Shown: positions 35,610 to 45,088, counted from the stretch's first letter. The stretch is 64,000 bases of DNA from an uncultured Hyphomicrobiales bacterium (GCA_903930435.1 CAIYYN010000061.1:62001-126000); one strand, 5' to 3'. Made by a program: numbers and translations. Notes: generated from the letters alone by a model not told the origin.

Positions 35610-36464
35610 ATGATCCGCTCCGTGACCCGAATGACGCCGTGTAACCCCGATGAACGCCTGCCGATCTCGGCCTTTATCATCTGCCTCAATGAGGCGGATT
35701 ACATCGGCCATTGCATCGAGAGCCTGCGGACCTGCGCCGAGATTGTCATCGTTGATTCCGGTTCGACCGATGCCACGCCGAGCCTTGTGCAATTCTATAT
35801 CGATGCGGGCTGGCCGATCCGGTTCATCCATCAGACATGGTTGGGCTATGCCGGGCAGAAGCAATTCGCGCTCGATCAGTGCAGCCAACCGTGGTGTCTC
35901 AACATCGATGCCGACGAGCGGCTTGATGCGGCGCTGCGGGCCGAATTGCCGAAGCTGATTGCCGCGCCTGCCGAGATCGTTGGCTGGCGCGTCGCGCGAC
36001 GCCCCTATCTCATCGGTTATGGCTATACGCCAGCCCATGTGCGAGAGCGAAAGAACCTGCGTCTCATCCGTCGCGGACAGGGGCGCTATGACCTGAAGCA
36101 GAAAGTGCACGAGGGCATTGTACCCTTGGGCAAGGTCGCGAATTCGCAGCGCGGCAGCCTGCTCCATTTCAGGCCGCTCCCAATCGAACAGCAGATCCTG
36201 AAGGAAAACGCCTATTCGACATTGAAGGCCGATCAGAAATTCGCCGAGGGGAAACGCTCGTCCGTTCTCAAGCTGGTCGTGTCGCCGATCCTCTATTTCA
36301 TCCGGCTGTATTTCTTCAATCGTCTGTTCCTCTGTGGCTGGCCGGGCTTCGTGCAGGCGGCAACAGGGGCGGTCTACTCCTTCCTGACGGAGGTCAAATT
36401 GCTGCAACGCGCGGCGCGCCAATCCAGGCCACCTTTTGACGATCTGGATGGCGAAACGCCTTGA
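35610..36464 (+). CDS. Family 2 glycosyltransferase (KdtX/WaaE-like)
   Basis: A 284-residue GT2 enzyme without C-terminal membrane anchor pairs but with a hydrophobic stretch near residue 225 (VVSPILYFIRLYFF). Motifs are ISAFIICLNEADYIGHCI, EIVIVDSGSTDATP, and NIDADERLD as the DxD. VHEGIVPLGKV and the Phe/Tyr-rich end follow the pattern of the LPS-core transferases KdtX/WaaE that add glucose to heptose. The acceptor here is unknown. Its stop is directly followed by the DsbA-family gene region, so read-through is likely. Confidence 0.88.
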   Translation: MIRSVTRMTPCNPDERLPISAFIICLNEADYIGHCIESLRTCAEIVIVDSGSTDATPSLVQFYIDAGWPIRFIHQTWLGYAGQKQFALDQCSQPWCLNIDADERLDAALRAELPKLIAAPAEIVGWRVARRPYLIGYGYTPAHVRERKNLRLIRRGQGRYDLKQKVHEGIVPLGKVANSQRGSLLHFRPLPIEQQILKENAYSTLKADQKFAEGKRSSVLKLVVSPILYFIRLYFFNRLFLCGWPGFVQAATGAVYSFLTEVKLLQRAARQSRPPFDDLDGETP

Positions 36465-36515
36465 ATGCGGACTGCCGAACCACCATCCTCAAGCCAACCG
36501 ACCTTGCGAGACACA

Positions 36516-37199
36516 ATGATGATCGATCAAACCAGCGCACAGTCCATGACCATAACGGTCGATGTCGTTTCCGATGTCTGCTGCCCCTGGTGCTACATGG
36601 GCAAGCGGCGGCTTGATCGGGCGATTGAACAGGTGAGCGGCGTGGATGTCGTCGTAACCTGGCGACCATTCCAGCTGGATCCGACGATTCCGACGGGCGG
36701 CGTCGATCGCAAGGCGTATATGCAGAAGAAATTCGGCGACACCGGTCGGATTGACGAGATTCACGAGCGTCTGACAGCGCTCGGCGCTGCCGAAGGCATC
36801 GACTACGATTTCGAGGCGATCAAGGTGTCGCCGAATTCACTGGATGCACACAGGTTGTTGCGCTGGGCTGCGGAGGCAGGCGTCCAGCATGCGCTGAAGG
36901 AGCGGCTGATGGCGCTCTACTGGACCGAAGGCGCTGATATCGGTGACCTCGACGTTCTCTCAGAGGCAGCCCAAAGCGTTGGACTGGACGCGGAAGCGAT
37001 CCATGCGCGCCTCGCCAGCGACGAAGATCGCGACAGCGTCACCGAAGAAATCGCCTATTTCCAACGCATGGGTGTGCGTGGCGTGCCGACGTTCATCATC
37101 GAGAAGAAATACGCGGTGTCCGGCGCGCAGGAGGTTGCTGTGCTGGCGGACGCCTTGCGGGATATCGCCGAGGAAAAGGCCTTTGGCCCGAAGATGTGA
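36516..37199 (+). CDS. DsbA-family oxidoreductase (FrnE-like, cytoplasmic)
   Basis: A 227-residue thioredoxin-fold protein of the FrnE/2-hydroxychromene-isomerase-like DsbA group. The active site is CPWC within VVSDVCCPWCYMGKRRL, the insertion is all-helical, and the cis-Pro loop is GVRGVPTFII near the end. There is no signal peptide, which is normal for this group; Deinococcus FrnE is a cytoplasmic disulfide isomerase linked to oxidative stress. ATG 36516 follows a weak GAG; ATG 36546 is possible. An extra Cys precedes the CPWC motif. Confidence 0.9.
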   Translation: MMIDQTSAQSMTITVDVVSDVCCPWCYMGKRRLDRAIEQVSGVDVVVTWRPFQLDPTIPTGGVDRKAYMQKKFGDTGRIDEIHERLTALGAAEGIDYDFEAIKVSPNSLDAHRLLRWAAEAGVQHALKERLMALYWTEGADIGDLDVLSEAAQSVGLDAEAIHARLASDEDRDSVTEEIAYFQRMGVRGVPTFIIEKKYAVSGAQEVAVLADALRDIAEEKAFGPKM

Positions 37200-37272
37200 T
37201 CGCGCTAGCGACTGATGCGTCGGGCGACGATCATCGGGAAGACTGCCGTAGTCGCCGCCGCCTGAAGGACGA

Positions 37273-37617
37273 TCAGTTCATCAGCGGATCGCGGGCCTTC
37301 AACTGGCCGTTCTCGTCTTCCACGAAGCTTTCCGCGACCTGGGGATGCCGCAGGGGTTCGCCGGATTCATCCACCACGAGGTTCTGTTCCGACACATAGG
37401 CGACGTATTCGGTCTCAGCGTTCTCCGCGTAGAGATGATAGAACGGCTGATCCTTGCGGGGACGGATTTCTTCCGGGATCGCGGCCCACCATTCCTCGGT
37501 ATTGTTGAAGGTCGGATCGACGTCGAACACGACGCCCCGGAATGGATAGAGCCGATGCCGGACAATCTGGCCGATCTGGAACTTGGCGGTGCGAATTTTT
37601 TCCTGGTTGGCTGGCAT
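37273..37617 (-). CDS. hspQ: Heat shock protein HspQ
   Basis: A 114-residue HspQ (YccV/hemimethylated-DNA-binding fold) protein. The whole core is recognisable: AKFQIGQIVRHRLYPFRGVV, DVDPTFNNTEEWW, PFYHLYAE and YVAYVSEQNLVVD. In enterobacteria HspQ is a substrate and specificity enhancer of the Lon protease and affects DnaA stability. ATG 37617 gives the usual length; an in-frame ATG at 37647 would add ten residues. It is monocistronic and converges with the FrnE-like gene. Confidence 0.95.
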   Translation of the reverse strand: MPANQEKIRTAKFQIGQIVRHRLYPFRGVVFDVDPTFNNTEEWWAAIPEEIRPRKDQPFYHLYAENAETEYVAYVSEQNLVVDESGEPLRHPQVAESFVEDENGQLKARDPLMN

Positions 37618-37710
37618 ATGAGTCACCGTTTTCACTCGGGGTTTCACCCGATTGAAGTTTTGCTGGTCATAACGACCTTTGGCTTAGCATAACCGGTTTG
37701 CGACGTTCAC

Positions 37711-38757
37711 TCAAATGCCATAATCGCTCGCCAGCGCCGGGTCACGCGCGGCGACGAGGCGGGCGAGGTCGACGATGACTTTCGCCTGCTTCCAGGTCGC
37801 GTCATCCTGCATCTTGCCGTCGATCATCACCGCACCGGAGCCATCGGGCATGGCCTCCAGAATGCGCCGAGCAAATCGGACCTCGTTCACGTCGGGTGAG
37901 AACACACGCTTGGCGATGTCAATCTGGCTGGGATGCAGCGACCAGGCGCCGAGGCATCCCATAAGGAAGGCGTTGCGGAACTGGGCTTCGCAGGCCGCCG
38001 GATCGGAGAAGTCACCGAATGGACCGTAAAAAGCCTTGATGCCTGCGGACTGGCAGGCGTCAACCATCTTGGCCACGGTGTAATGCCAGAGATCCTGCTG
38101 GAAAGCTGGACGCGGCAAATCGCCGCTTCCATCGGCGAGCACGGCATAGTCCGGATGCCCGCCGCCGACGCGTGTCGTCTTCATGCCACGCGAAGCCGCC
38201 AGATCTGCTGGTCCGAGACTCAGTCCATGCATGCGCGGGCTGGCAAGGGCAATCTGTTCGACATTCTTGACGCCCTCTGCTGTCTCCAGAATGGCGTGGA
38301 TGAGCACGGGGCGCTTGATTTGATGACGGGCTTCCAACTGCGCCAGCAACTGGTCGAGATAATGGATATCCCAGGGGCCTTCCACCTTCGGCACCATGAT
38401 CACATCGAGCCTGTCACCGACCTCCGCCATGATCTCCATCACGTCATCGAGCATCCAGGGCGAATTGAGGCAGTTGATCCGGGTCCACAGGCCTGTGCCG
38501 GTCGACGCGAAGTCGACGGATTTCGCCATCTCGATGAAGCCACGCCGCGCGGCAACCTTTTGATCGAGCGGAACTGCATCCTCGAGATTGCCTAGAACCA
38601 CATCGACAGTCCGGGCAAGCTCACCGACGCGGGAGCGCAGCTTCTCGTTATGCGGTGGCACGAAATGGATCATGCGTTCGAGCCGGGGGGCAAGCTCGCG
38701 AACCGGCTCAGGCGCGCCAATGGCGAGCGGCTTGAAGAAGGCGCGGGGGCTTTTCAT
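37711..38757 (-). CDS. Malyl-CoA / beta-methylmalyl-CoA lyase, Chloroflexus-like (CitE superfamily)
   Basis: A 348-residue HpcH/HpaI-CitE superfamily lyase. It matches my memory of the Chloroflexus trifunctional (S)-malyl/beta-methylmalyl/(S)-citramalyl-CoA lyase along its whole length: [16 protein letters not shown] at the start, [59 protein letters not shown], and [19 protein letters not shown] at the end. It cleaves malyl-CoA to acetyl-CoA and glyoxylate. In alphaproteobacteria such a lyase can serve the ethylmalonyl-CoA pathway or itaconate/citramalate catabolism. Fine substrate choice is inference. It stands between hspQ and the acyltransferase gene on the same strand. Confidence 0.88.
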   Translation of the reverse strand: MKSPRAFFKPLAIGAPEPVRELAPRLERMIHFVPPHNEKLRSRVGELARTVDVVLGNLEDAVPLDQKVAARRGFIEMAKSVDFASTGTGLWTRINCLNSPWMLDDVMEIMAEVGDRLDVIMVPKVEGPWDIHYLDQLLAQLEARHQIKRPVLIHAILETAEGVKNVEQIALASPRMHGLSLGPADLAASRGMKTTRVGGGHPDYAVLADGSGDLPRPAFQQDLWHYTVAKMVDACQSAGIKAFYGPFGDFSDPAACEAQFRNAFLMGCLGAWSLHPSQIDIAKRVFSPDVNEVRFARRILEAMPDGSGAVMIDGKMQDDATWKQAKVIVDLARLVAARDPALASDYGI

Positions 38758-38866
38758 GGTTTAATGGTCCCGGTTCGTGATGACCGCGCGAGATCAGCGC
38801 AAATTGGTGCTGCTGGCAACAGGACTTTCGCAGTGTGCCGGAGGTTATGACAGATACATCGCGATT

Positions 38867-39784
38867 TCACAGATCTCCCGGCAGATCCCATTTCTTGTGG
38901 GTCCAGAGCCATTGATCCGGGTTCTCGCGGATCCAGCCCTCGAAGACCGCCGCCAGTCGCCGCGTTCCCTCGGCAATATCGGCTTGCTTGTCGTCCGTGA
39001 TCGGCATGTCGACCCGAACCGCCTCGCCCCGGAACCGTACGCCATGCGTTCTGACGACCCGACCCGCGATCAGGGGGCGCCCGGTCATGCGCGCCAGGAA
39101 CGCCGGTCCGATCATGGCGGAGGAACGGTGGCCCATGAATTCGAGCAAAAGCCCGTAGTTATCGCGCAGATCTCCCAGCATGGCGATGGTCCCACCTGCT
39201 TTCAGGATCGAAATCAGCTTTCGGCCGATGTCGCTGCCGGGGCGTTTGCAGTAGAGGCCGCGAGGGTAAAAGGGCGCGCGGATCGACAGCATATGGGCTT
39301 CGACGATGGGATTTGTCAGTTCGCGGTAGACGCCCGCAGGCAACAGGCCGAGCTTGATGGCCGCCCCCGAACAGGCCTCCCAGTTGCCCTGATGCAGCGA
39401 GGCGACGACACAGCCACCACCACTTTTCGCGACGTCGCGGAGTGCCTCCGCCTTGCTCAGATCGAAGCGGCTATCATCGGCCAATATTTCCTTCAGCCGA
39501 AACGCCTCCATGAAGACGCGTCCGAAATTCTCTCGCACACCGGCTGCGATGCGCTGGCGTTCCGGCTCGTCGAGATGTGGCATGACGAGAGCGAGATTGC
39601 CTAGCGCGCGCTGATTCCGGCGTTGGAACGGCAACACATGCCGCCACAGCTTGCCCATCAGCCAGGAAGCCTGATCAACAGACAGCAACCCGAACGCAGC
39701 AACAGCCACTTTCAGGGCAAATGCTTCGAGATAATGCCGTGGTTCCGGGGAATTGCCGGTATCGTTAGAGAACTGCGAGGACAA
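38867..39784 (-). CDS. LpxL/HtrB-family lipid A acyltransferase
   Basis: A 305-residue lysophospholipid-acyltransferase-family protein. The catalytic HX4E motif is HQGNWE in VVASLHQGNWEACSG, followed by the substrate-binding GTIAMLGDLRDN segment, and the C-terminus has the characteristic PDQWLWTHKKW. The N-terminus is hydrophobic (LKVAVAAFGLLSVDQASWLMG), expected for an inner-membrane anchor. These enzymes add secondary acyl chains to lipid A precursors. It is one of several lipid and envelope genes in this half of the window. Confidence 0.92.
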   Translation of the reverse strand: MSSQFSNDTGNSPEPRHYLEAFALKVAVAAFGLLSVDQASWLMGKLWRHVLPFQRRNQRALGNLALVMPHLDEPERQRIAAGVRENFGRVFMEAFRLKEILADDSRFDLSKAEALRDVAKSGGGCVVASLHQGNWEACSGAAIKLGLLPAGVYRELTNPIVEAHMLSIRAPFYPRGLYCKRPGSDIGRKLISILKAGGTIAMLGDLRDNYGLLLEFMGHRSSAMIGPAFLARMTGRPLIAGRVVRTHGVRFRGEAVRVDMPITDDKQADIAEGTRRLAAVFEGWIRENPDQWLWTHKKWDLPGDL

Positions 39785-40133
39785 GAGTAAGGAGATCTCC
39801 CATGCAGAAACGGAATGTCATGACAGGACCGTCACTCCGAATCTGATCAGTATAATCTTGAAATCATTCACAGATAAGGCGAACTGTCACAATCTGTCTC
39901 GTGCCTTTGCATCTTGGTTAGCATCAAGGTTCCGATGTTTCACACTCGCCATGGACCAATGTCTCGGCTAGGTCAAATCGAGAAATGGGCGTGCGCAACC
40001 AATTGAGCTGGACTAGCGCTACTCCACGGACCAAATCTGCGTCTTTTTTGCGACCAATGCCGTTGCAAGGGGAGGCCGATGACAGAACACCAAACAGGTC
40101 ACGCGCCGGATCGGGCGAGGGCATTGAACTAGC
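39785..40133. other. Divergent intergenic region
   Basis: About 350 bases between the divergent acyltransferase and AEC-transporter genes. No gene, strong hairpin or clear promoter is seen. Confidence 0.3.
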
Positions 40134-41099
40134 ATGGAACAGGTCTTTGGTCTTGCCGCGCCGTTCTTCGGATTGATCCTGATCGGCTATGTTGCTGCCA
40201 AGCTTCGGCGCATTCCGCTGGAGGGACTGGCCTGGCTCAATTTTCTGGTCGTCTATGCGTCGCTTCCAGCGCTGATTTTCCAGTTGTTGTCGCGGACGCC
40301 GATCCAAGAACTCGCCAATGGCTGGTTTGTCGGGGCAACGACCCTGGCAACCCTGACGGCTTTTCTCGTCAGTCTCGCCATCGGGTATCGCGCCACGCGT
40401 GGCAATTTGCCGGAGGCGGCGATTGTGGCGGTTGCTGGCGGTTATGCCAATGTCGGCTACATGGGACCCGGTCTGGCGCTTGCAGCGCTTGGGACAGCCG
40501 CCGCCGTTCCGACGGCCCTGATCCTGTGTTTTGACAGCGCGCTCATGTTCGCCCTTGTGCCCATGCTCATGGCCCTTGCCGGATCCGAGCACAAGACGAT
40601 GGTCCAGACGCTCGGGGAGATCATCGCGCGAATCTTCCTGCACCCGTTCATCGTCGGAACGTTGGCAGGAATCTTGGCGTCTGCCATCGGCTTTCATCCG
40701 CCGCAGGTGCTGAACCAGTTGCTGACCTATCTGATGCAACTGGCCATGCCCTGCGCGTTGTTTGCCTTGGGGGTGACGGTCGCGCTCCGACCTGTTGTTG
40801 CGATGCCGACCGAACTACCCGCCGTTCTGCTGATCAAGCTGATCGGGCATCCCACGCTCGTATTTCTCCTTCTGGCGGCTGTGGGTGGCATCAATCCGGT
40901 CTGGATCGGCACCGCCGTCTTGGTAGCCTCATTGCCGCCTGCGCTGAGCGCTTTCGTGCTCGCGCAGCAGTATCGCGTTTATGAAGACCGCGCCTCGACC
41001 ACGATCCTGATCGGCACCGCGCTTTCGATGGTCACAGTCACCGGCGTGCTCTATCTTGTGACCCATTCCTTGCTGCCGGTGACGATTTTCGGACGCTGA
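40134..41099 (+). CDS. AEC-family transporter (auxin efflux carrier-like permease)
   Basis: A 321-residue membrane protein with ten hydrophobic helices in two halves. The first opens with LAAPFFGLILIGYVAAKLRRIP and LNFLVVYASLPALIFQLLS; the second with LNQLLTYLMQLAMPCALFALGVTVAL. Bacterial AEC members often move malonate, malate or similar acids. No partner gene helps to define a substrate. Its stop is followed by an imperfect hairpin at 41100-41119 without a T-tract. Confidence 0.92.
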   Translation: MEQVFGLAAPFFGLILIGYVAAKLRRIPLEGLAWLNFLVVYASLPALIFQLLSRTPIQELANGWFVGATTLATLTAFLVSLAIGYRATRGNLPEAAIVAVAGGYANVGYMGPGLALAALGTAAAVPTALILCFDSALMFALVPMLMALAGSEHKTMVQTLGEIIARIFLHPFIVGTLAGILASAIGFHPPQVLNQLLTYLMQLAMPCALFALGVTVALRPVVAMPTELPAVLLIKLIGHPTLVFLLLAAVGGINPVWIGTAVLVASLPPALSAFVLAQQYRVYEDRASTTILIGTALSMVTVTGVLYLVTHSLLPVTIFGR

Positions 41100-41794
41100 T
41101 GGCCCTTGCGCGGCAAGGCCCGCTTGACTAGAAACACAGCGTGGCCCGCCGAATAGTGATTCTGTAACTCAATGTTTTGATTCAAGATTTCATTCCAAGT
41201 CGTTGCGATGACGGTGGGTTTCTAGTTCTGTATAAACATGGCAGCCGGCCCTTTTGCAGCTGTGTTGTCCATCAAACGGCTTGCTCAAGTGCTTCCCTTC
41301 AACCGCCCGGTCGCCGGAAAATATCTTTTGGCAGGCTGATTACAGTTATTTTTTAAATAAGTATTCAAAATAAAAATCATGTAAATTTCAATGATGTTAT
41401 TGTGATAAATACCAAATATATTGATATTTGAATCACTTGCAGGGTTGATATTTTTGAATATCCGTCGAAATTTGGCTATTTTACTATAAAAATTATTCAA
41501 AATTAAAATAATGAATATATGACTCAACGTCTTGATTCAGATTTTCGCGCCAAATAGTTGGCGCATCAACGGATTTGCGCGGTATGACCACCCGATTCTG
41601 TGTCCGGTCCCCGCACCATTCCCGTCAAACAGCGCCCCATTTTCGAGGGGTCTATGTCAGCAAAGAAGCGCTGGCTTGCAGCTGCAATCAGTCCGGATTC
41701 TGCGATCCGAACCGCTTCCCGGTCGTGTGCGGGGTTGGGGTTGCCAGAGACCCGGATCATCACCGAACGCGTCAGATGATAGGCCGACCCTACG
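41100..41794. other. Partly AT-rich intergenic region
   Basis: About 700 bases between convergent genes. It starts with a bulged GC-rich hairpin (41100-41119) that may end the AEC gene. From about 41330 to 41530 it is strongly AT-rich, with a 7-bp palindrome CAAATAT-ATTG-ATATTTG (41413-41430) and an 18-mer nearly shared with 17753-17770. No gene I can support. Confidence 0.4.
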
Positions 41795-43003
41795 TCACCC
41801 TCTCTCGGCACGCATCATGTGCGGCGTTCCGATGGTGGGGGCGAGGCCCTCGCGCATCATCAGATGGCGCAACGGCGTAATGCGATCCGCCAGAAAAAGG
41901 CCAAGGCTGCGAAGCGCCTGGGCGGGCAGGTTATCAGCGAGCAACGCGCGATCCATGATGTCAACGCCTGCCGTTCGGGTCGTAATATCAATGCGGCGAG
42001 CCTTGATGTAGGCGTTCAGGGTGGTGTCACCGCCGAGATCGCCCTGCTTGCGACGCGCGTTGATCAGGCATTCGGTGAGCGCTCCGACGTCCCGGAACGA
42101 AAGATTGAGCCCTTGCGCACCAATCGGCGGAAAGCGATGCCCGGCTTCGCCAATGAGGGCGACGCGGTTCTGGGCCATCACATCGGCAGTGAACCCCGAT
42201 AGCGGGAAGATCTGGCGCGGCGAGGCGATGGTGAACTTGCCGAGGATCGAGTGAGCGCGTCGTTCGATCTCGCGAGCCAGTGTCGTGTCATCCATTGCAT
42301 GGAGGTTGTCAGCGATCTCCGGCGCTTCGACCAGCACAATGGACGAGCTGTTACCGGGCAGCGGCACCAGCACGAACGGTCCGGCCTTGGTATGAAATTC
42401 GACGGACACACCGCCATGCGGGCGGGTATGCGTCACATCGAGGACAAGGGCTGACTGCGAATAGGACCAGGATTTCAACTGGATGCCAGCCGCCTCGCGC
42501 AGGTACGATCTGGCACCATCGGCGGCGACAGCAATCTGCGCGCTGAACCTCTCGCCTTCGTCCGTCTGCACCGTGATCGATCCCTCGTCCACATGGGACA
42601 CCTCAACGCGGGCTGAAACGCGCGTGAGATTGGCCAGCCCGAGGCTGCGCTCCTGAAGGATGCGATTGAGGTCGCGGTTGTGGATGTTGTAACCGAAGAC
42701 GTCGCGGCCGATTTCCTGACAGCGAAAGTTGACTTCCGGGGCCCGGATCAGGCGGCCGGTATCATCAATCAGGCGCATCGTGTGCATGGTCGCGCCGCAT
42801 TCCGCGACGGCGTCAATAAGTCCGAGCTTTTCCAGAAGCGTGACCGAGCCGCCGAGCAGCGCGGTGGTGCGATGATCGGGCGGCGTCTCGGGCGCAAACA
42901 GGACTGTGCGAAAGCCGGCTTCAGCAATCGCAATCGCAGCTGTCTGCCCCGCCGGTCCACCGCCGACAATGGCAACGTCGAATTCCGCGATTGCAGCGCT
43001 CAT
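41795..43003 (-). CDS. UbiH-family FAD-dependent monooxygenase (ubiquinone synthesis)
   Basis: A 402-residue flavoprotein hydroxylase of the UbiH/UbiF/UbiL/Coq6 family, which adds ring hydroxyls during ubiquinone synthesis. FAD motifs are VAIVGGGPAGQTAAIAIAEAG (10-30), the mid-protein VAADGARSYLREAAG (DG motif), and the second FAD motif ALIGEAGHRFPPIGAQGLNL. The N-terminus is soluble. Which ring position it acts on cannot be read from sequence. It is divergent from the DUF2182 gene with about 140 bases between. Confidence 0.93.
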   Translation of the reverse strand: MSAAIAEFDVAIVGGGPAGQTAAIAIAEAGFRTVLFAPETPPDHRTTALLGGSVTLLEKLGLIDAVAECGATMHTMRLIDDTGRLIRAPEVNFRCQEIGRDVFGYNIHNRDLNRILQERSLGLANLTRVSARVEVSHVDEGSITVQTDEGERFSAQIAVAADGARSYLREAAGIQLKSWSYSQSALVLDVTHTRPHGGVSVEFHTKAGPFVLVPLPGNSSSIVLVEAPEIADNLHAMDDTTLAREIERRAHSILGKFTIASPRQIFPLSGFTADVMAQNRVALIGEAGHRFPPIGAQGLNLSFRDVGALTECLINARRKQGDLGGDTTLNAYIKARRIDITTRTAGVDIMDRALLADNLPAQALRSLGLFLADRITPLRHLMMREGLAPTIGTPHMMRAERG

Positions 43004-43142
43004 GAAAACACCTTTGGATTCCTACCTTGAGACCCTGATATAGGGTGATCGACCGTGATTGACTGCGCAAGATCAAGGATTTTGTCAAAAAAATCCTCCA
43101 TTTTCGAAAACAGGAAGCAGCGACCGGAGCAACAGGATCCTT

Positions 43143-44009
43143 TTGACCAGATCGGCGACACCACCCACCACGCAGATTACGCCAGATGTCCTGCTGCTCA
43201 TCGTCATCGGCGCCGGGCTTGGATGGGCGTGGCTGGCATTGCAGATCCTCGCCATGACCGCCACGACGGATTTTGCGACCCTTGGACCGGGTATGGCGGT
43301 GTTCAACCGATTCACCCAATGGGCTGATGTGCCCGAGGCGGTCAGGGCAAGCCTTGTGGCGCTCTGCATGCCGACCATCGATCACGCATGGACGCTTGCC
43401 GACTGGTCCAACACCTTCATGATGTGGATGGCGATGGTGCTGGCGATGATGCTGCCGAGCGCAGCCCCTGCGCTCACCACGGCAAGATCGGCAGCGCGCG
43501 GTCCCCGAATGATGCTGGCTCCGCTCGTGATCGGATATCTGGCGGCCTGGACAGGCTTCGCGTTGATCGCGACGGCGCTGCAAGGTGGATTGGCCGCGCT
43601 GCGCTACCTTCATTCGGCAATGGCACCGATGACGGACGAACTGGCGGCAATGACAATGCTGGCTGCCGCCGTCTATCAGTTCACGCCCTGGAAATCGGCG
43701 TGTCTGGATCGGTGCCGACATCCCGCGATGCTGTTTCCCTCATCCGTCGCGACAGTGACAAACGCGGGGATGACCGGTGTTCGCCTGGGGCTTGATTGCC
43801 TTGGGTGCTGCTGGGCGTTGATGACAGTCATGTTTGCGGTTGGTGTCATGAATGTGATCTGGATTGCAGCGCTTGGTGCAGTCATGTCGATTGAAAAGCT
43901 GGCGACCGACCGTTGGCCCAGCTGGATCATCGGGGGCATGCTGGCAACAGTCGCTGCGATCATTATTGTCCAATCGCCTGCGGGTCAGCGGCTCTTGTCC
44001 CTGATCTGA
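43143..44009 (+). CDS. DUF2182 integral membrane protein
   Basis: A protein of about 288 residues with seven or eight hydrophobic helices. Family markers are WMAMVLAMMLPSAAPAL, AAAVYQFTPWKSACLDRCRHP and LGLDCLGCCWALM, with Met- and Cys-rich segments suggesting metal handling. Function is unestablished. The start is unsure: TTG 43143 has AGGA five bases upstream and precedes the first helix; a longer TTG start at 43059 is possible. Its last 47 bases overlap the convergent DUF2155 gene. Confidence 0.82.
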   Translation: MTRSATPPTTQITPDVLLLIVIGAGLGWAWLALQILAMTATTDFATLGPGMAVFNRFTQWADVPEAVRASLVALCMPTIDHAWTLADWSNTFMMWMAMVLAMMLPSAAPALTTARSAARGPRMMLAPLVIGYLAAWTGFALIATALQGGLAALRYLHSAMAPMTDELAAMTMLAAAVYQFTPWKSACLDRCRHPAMLFPSSVATVTNAGMTGVRLGLDCLGCCWALMTVMFAVGVMNVIWIAALGAVMSIEKLATDRWPSWIIGGMLATVAAIIIVQSPAGQRLLSLI

Positions 44010-44562
44010 CAGATCCGGAATCGCCGGATTTGGGCTTCTTGGGTGTCGTTGCGGGCGGCGTCGCTGGTTGCGGTGGTGGTTGGGGTGCCGGTGGCTGAAC
44101 CTGCCCCGGGGCCGGTTTGCAATCCGTCAGCCAGACGTCATAGACCGCATGCTCGACAGCATGCAGTCCAGGGCTATCGGCAAACATCCAGCCGGTAAAG
44201 ATTCGCCGGATCTTCTTGTCGAGTGTGATTTCGTCGACTTCGACGAAACCGGTCGTCAGCGGCGCTATGGTCTGGGGCCGCGCGTAGCAAACCCGTGGGG
44301 TCACCTGCAGCGCACCGAACTGGACGGTTTCATTGATCGCCACATCAAAAGAGATGATCCGGCCTGTGATCTTGTCGAGACCCGAAAAGGTGGCAGTTGG
44401 CATCGAGAGCTTGGTGCCATCCTCTGGTGATGGTGGCGGCGTCAGCTTGCTTCTCGATTGCGCCTGTGCCGGGGTCGTCGTGACGATGCCGTTCATGCCG
44501 GTCGCGAGAAATGCAAGCAACAGACCAAGAAGCAGTGGATGGCGAAGGGCGGTATGCGGCAT
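43963..44562 (-). CDS. DUF2155 exported protein
   Basis: A 199-residue secreted protein. The signal peptide (LLLGLLLAFLATGMNG, cleavage near AQA at about 35) is followed by a single DUF2155 domain with ATFSGLDKITGRIISFDV, FGALQVTPRVCYARP, RRIFTGWMFADSPGLHAVEH and YDVWLTDCK. One Cys lies in each half, and they could pair. The C-terminal 45 residues are Pro-rich. In alphaproteobacteria this gene usually lies beside NDUFA12, as here about 530 bases upstream, but it has no assigned role. It overlaps the end of the DUF2182 gene on the opposite strand. Confidence 0.9.
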   Translation of the reverse strand: MPHTALRHPLLLGLLLAFLATGMNGIVTTTPAQAQSRSKLTPPPSPEDGTKLSMPTATFSGLDKITGRIISFDVAINETVQFGALQVTPRVCYARPQTIAPLTTGFVEVDEITLDKKIRRIFTGWMFADSPGLHAVEHAVYDVWLTDCKPAPGQVQPPAPQPPPQPATPPATTPKKPKSGDSGSVRSGTRAADPQAIGQ

Positions 44563-44801
44563 GGTGGCGTCCGGTTGAGGCTGGCTCTGATCGTTCGAGT
44601 GCTACCCTGTAGACCATGTTCGGCGAAAATGTGAGCAGTTTTCAACCCACCCCCACCATTGATCGCGATGGCTTAACCCTACCCCCCGATTTACGCTTGG
44701 TGTTCAGCAGTCGTTAATCGTCGTTGCGCAAGTCTGGCACCGCATGACAAGCGGTTTCTGATTCGGGGACCGAGCATGCGCAAGCAGGTTTGAGGCGAGT
44801 C

Positions 44802-45023
44802 ATGGGTCCAGGTGCGGGGTCAACGCAGATACTGTCTGTTGAGCTGGATGCGACCGAGGCAATGGTATTGCCGCGCGTGATTGCGCTCGTCGACACGCAG
44901 GGCCGACGCCATCTTATCCCGATGGAAGGCAGCCAGATCATGGTGCGCAGGTCGCTACCGGCTTCAGCCGCTGATCAGCTCTTGCGGATTGCCGATGATT
45001 TCATTCGTGGAACCGTGCACTGA
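44802..45023 (+). CDS. Small conserved-looking protein of unknown function (73 residues)
   Basis: ATG 44802 has GAGG six bases upstream. The 73-residue peptide has regular alternation of hydrophobic and polar residues (LSVELDATEAMVLPRVIALVDTQGRRHLIPMEG) suggesting a small alpha/beta domain, ending in a helix (ASAADQLLRIADDFIRGTV). I do not recognise the family. It lies between the minus-strand DUF2155 and NDUFA12 genes. The good ribosome-binding site and protein-like composition argue it is real. Confidence 0.5.
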   Translation: MGPGAGSTQILSVELDATEAMVLPRVIALVDTQGRRHLIPMEGSQIMVRRSLPASAADQLLRIADDFIRGTVH

Positions 45024-45088
45024 CCCGCATGAAAATGCCGACTGAACGGATCAGCCGGCACACTTAAATCTTACTGCCTTTTCGCGTC

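Noticed and set aside
41285-41527. 80-codon Asn/Ile-rich minus-strand open frame in an AT-rich gap
   Set aside because: It has only a TTG start, no ribosome-binding site, and a composition that just reflects AT-rich DNA; the last codons switch to an unrelated GC-rich composition.
41566-41811. 81-codon minus-strand frame overlapping the end of the ubiH-like gene
   Set aside because: GTG start without a ribosome-binding site and no family resemblance.
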